Shown here: in pieces, positions 63,565-64,000 of the stretch
How the letters are laid out: each line of letters begins with the position of its first letter
Position numbering within the stretch: position 1 is the stretch's first letter
Assembly (NCBI GenBank): GCA_022641375.1
Contig: JALCDF010000001.1
Span: 53,125 to 117,124 of the forward strand
From: Megasphaera sp.
Lineage (GTDB): Bacteria; Bacillota; Negativicutes; Veillonellales; Megasphaeraceae
Direction of reading: 5' to 3'
DNA length: 64,000 bases
Made by a program: the position numbers and the translations under genes
Notes under the pieces: generated by a model
Seen by the model: the letters and a program-made list of their open reading frames with translations, nothing else
Told to the model about the DNA's origin: nothing
Database searches by the model: none

Positions 63565-64000
63565 TTAATTCCTCACCCGTTTAGCTCCCACATACCGGGG
63601 CGACCAATAACCACTGTTTAAACTGTCTACACGAATGCCGCCGCTGCTGGTCGCACTAATGAAATTATTATCGCCGACGTAGATACCGGTATGAGATACC
63701 CCCGGTTCATATGTTGTAAAGAACACCAGGTCGCCCGGAACAAGATCCCGTCGGGACACCCTGGACCCTAACATATATTGTTCATCAGCCATCCGGGGCA
63801 GTATTATTCCATTGTGAGAAAAAACATATTTCGTAAATCCTGAACAATCAAATCCACTGGGTGTATTACCGCCAAACACATAGGGAACACCTAGATATTT
63901 ATATGCTGACGACACCAGTTTGTCGCCAATCACATCATGTTCATCGAATTTTTTTAGCTGGGAATAGCGGGTATATGATGTGCCTTCACCGTACCTTGCA
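63565..64000 (-). CDS. NlpC/P60 cysteine peptidase (partial, runs off right edge)
   Basis: The frame is open from the right edge to a stop at 63565, 145 codons. It has catalytic Cys in FDCSGFTKYVF and His in SHTGIYVGDNNFISA, with PRMADEQY and PGDLVFF between, the NlpC/P60 peptidoglycan endopeptidase pattern. The GTG at 63933 is inside the frame and not needed as a start. The part before residue 25 (RYSQLKKFDEHDVIG) may be the end of a linker or an SH3-like domain. It is likely exported, but the signal peptide lies outside the window. Confidence 0.92.
   Translation of the reverse strand, partial: ARYGEGTSYTRYSQLKKFDEHDVIGDKLVSSAYKYLGVPYVFGGNTPSGFDCSGFTKYVFSHNGIILPRMADEQYMLGSRVSRRDLVPGDLVFFTTYEPGVSHTGIYVGDNNFISATSSGGIRVDSLNSGYWSPRYVGAKRVRN

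Overview
The window reads as a chromosomal segment of an anaerobic Firmicute of the Negativicutes type, most like Megasphaera or a relative. This is inferred from gene content and order, not from a database search. The supports are the Firmicutes block alaS-ireB-ruvX-DUF1292, an ATP synthase operon preceded by wecA/wecB-type genes, a group-B-type [FeFe] hydrogenase, many ferredoxin and flavodoxin genes, AGGAGG ribosome sites with frequent TTG starts, and moderate GC. Most genes lie on the minus strand. I saw no insertion sequence, prophage, CRISPR array or rRNA.

Layout. 1-10 kb holds two tandem radical SAM genes (the first cut by the left edge), nadE, a nucleoid-associated protein, a membrane phosphoesterase with mutY, a GalT-like protein and a phosphoesterase with a small overlapping gene. 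10-14.3 kb is one minus-strand run: ECF S component, DUF3592 protein, folB, folK, response regulator, histidine kinase. 14.4-20.5 kb carries a membrane acyltransferase, a small secreted protein, queT-queF under a preQ1-I riboswitch, lepB, a thioredoxin-fold protein without its cysteines, a 2-hydroxyacid dehydrogenase and an atypical carbamoyltransferase. 20.6-29.9 kb is the F1Fo ATP synthase operon, translationally coupled to a UDP-GlcNAc 2-epimerase and preceded by a polyprenyl-phosphate GlcNAc-1-phosphate transferase. 29.9-43.5 kb is housekeeping: PFL/ACT pair, pgm, xth, a 633-residue glutamine synthetase, yqeY-rpsU, hemW-lepA-mnmA-cysteine desulfurase, an ECF S component with a structured leader, and tRNA-Leu.

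43.5-51 kb is an electrophile/redox island: HxlR regulator divergent from a flavin-fold protein, an aldo/keto reductase, an exported carboxymuconolactone-decarboxylase-like protein, and a six-gene operon (MerR, flavodoxin lipoprotein, Fe-alcohol dehydrogenase, MerR, cupin, flavodoxin) next to a LysR gene. 51.2-53.9 kb is a four-gene operon of two NifX-like proteins around two ferredoxin-containing MinD/Mrp ATPases. It resembles the ORP (orange protein) complex and is driven by a near-consensus promoter flanked by an inverted-repeat operator.

54-59.5 kb carries an EamA transporter that converges on and overlaps a two-gene operon (a membrane polyferredoxin and a ferredoxin-fused aldo/keto reductase, both with twin-arginine-like motifs), then a monocistronic [FeFe] hydrogenase. 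59.7-64 kb holds DUF1292, ruvX, ireB, alaS and a truncated NlpC/P60 peptidase. The least explained parts are the ORP-like operon and its operator, the twin-arginine ferredoxin pair, the noncanonical carbamoyltransferase, and the structured leader of the ECF gene near 43.2 kb.
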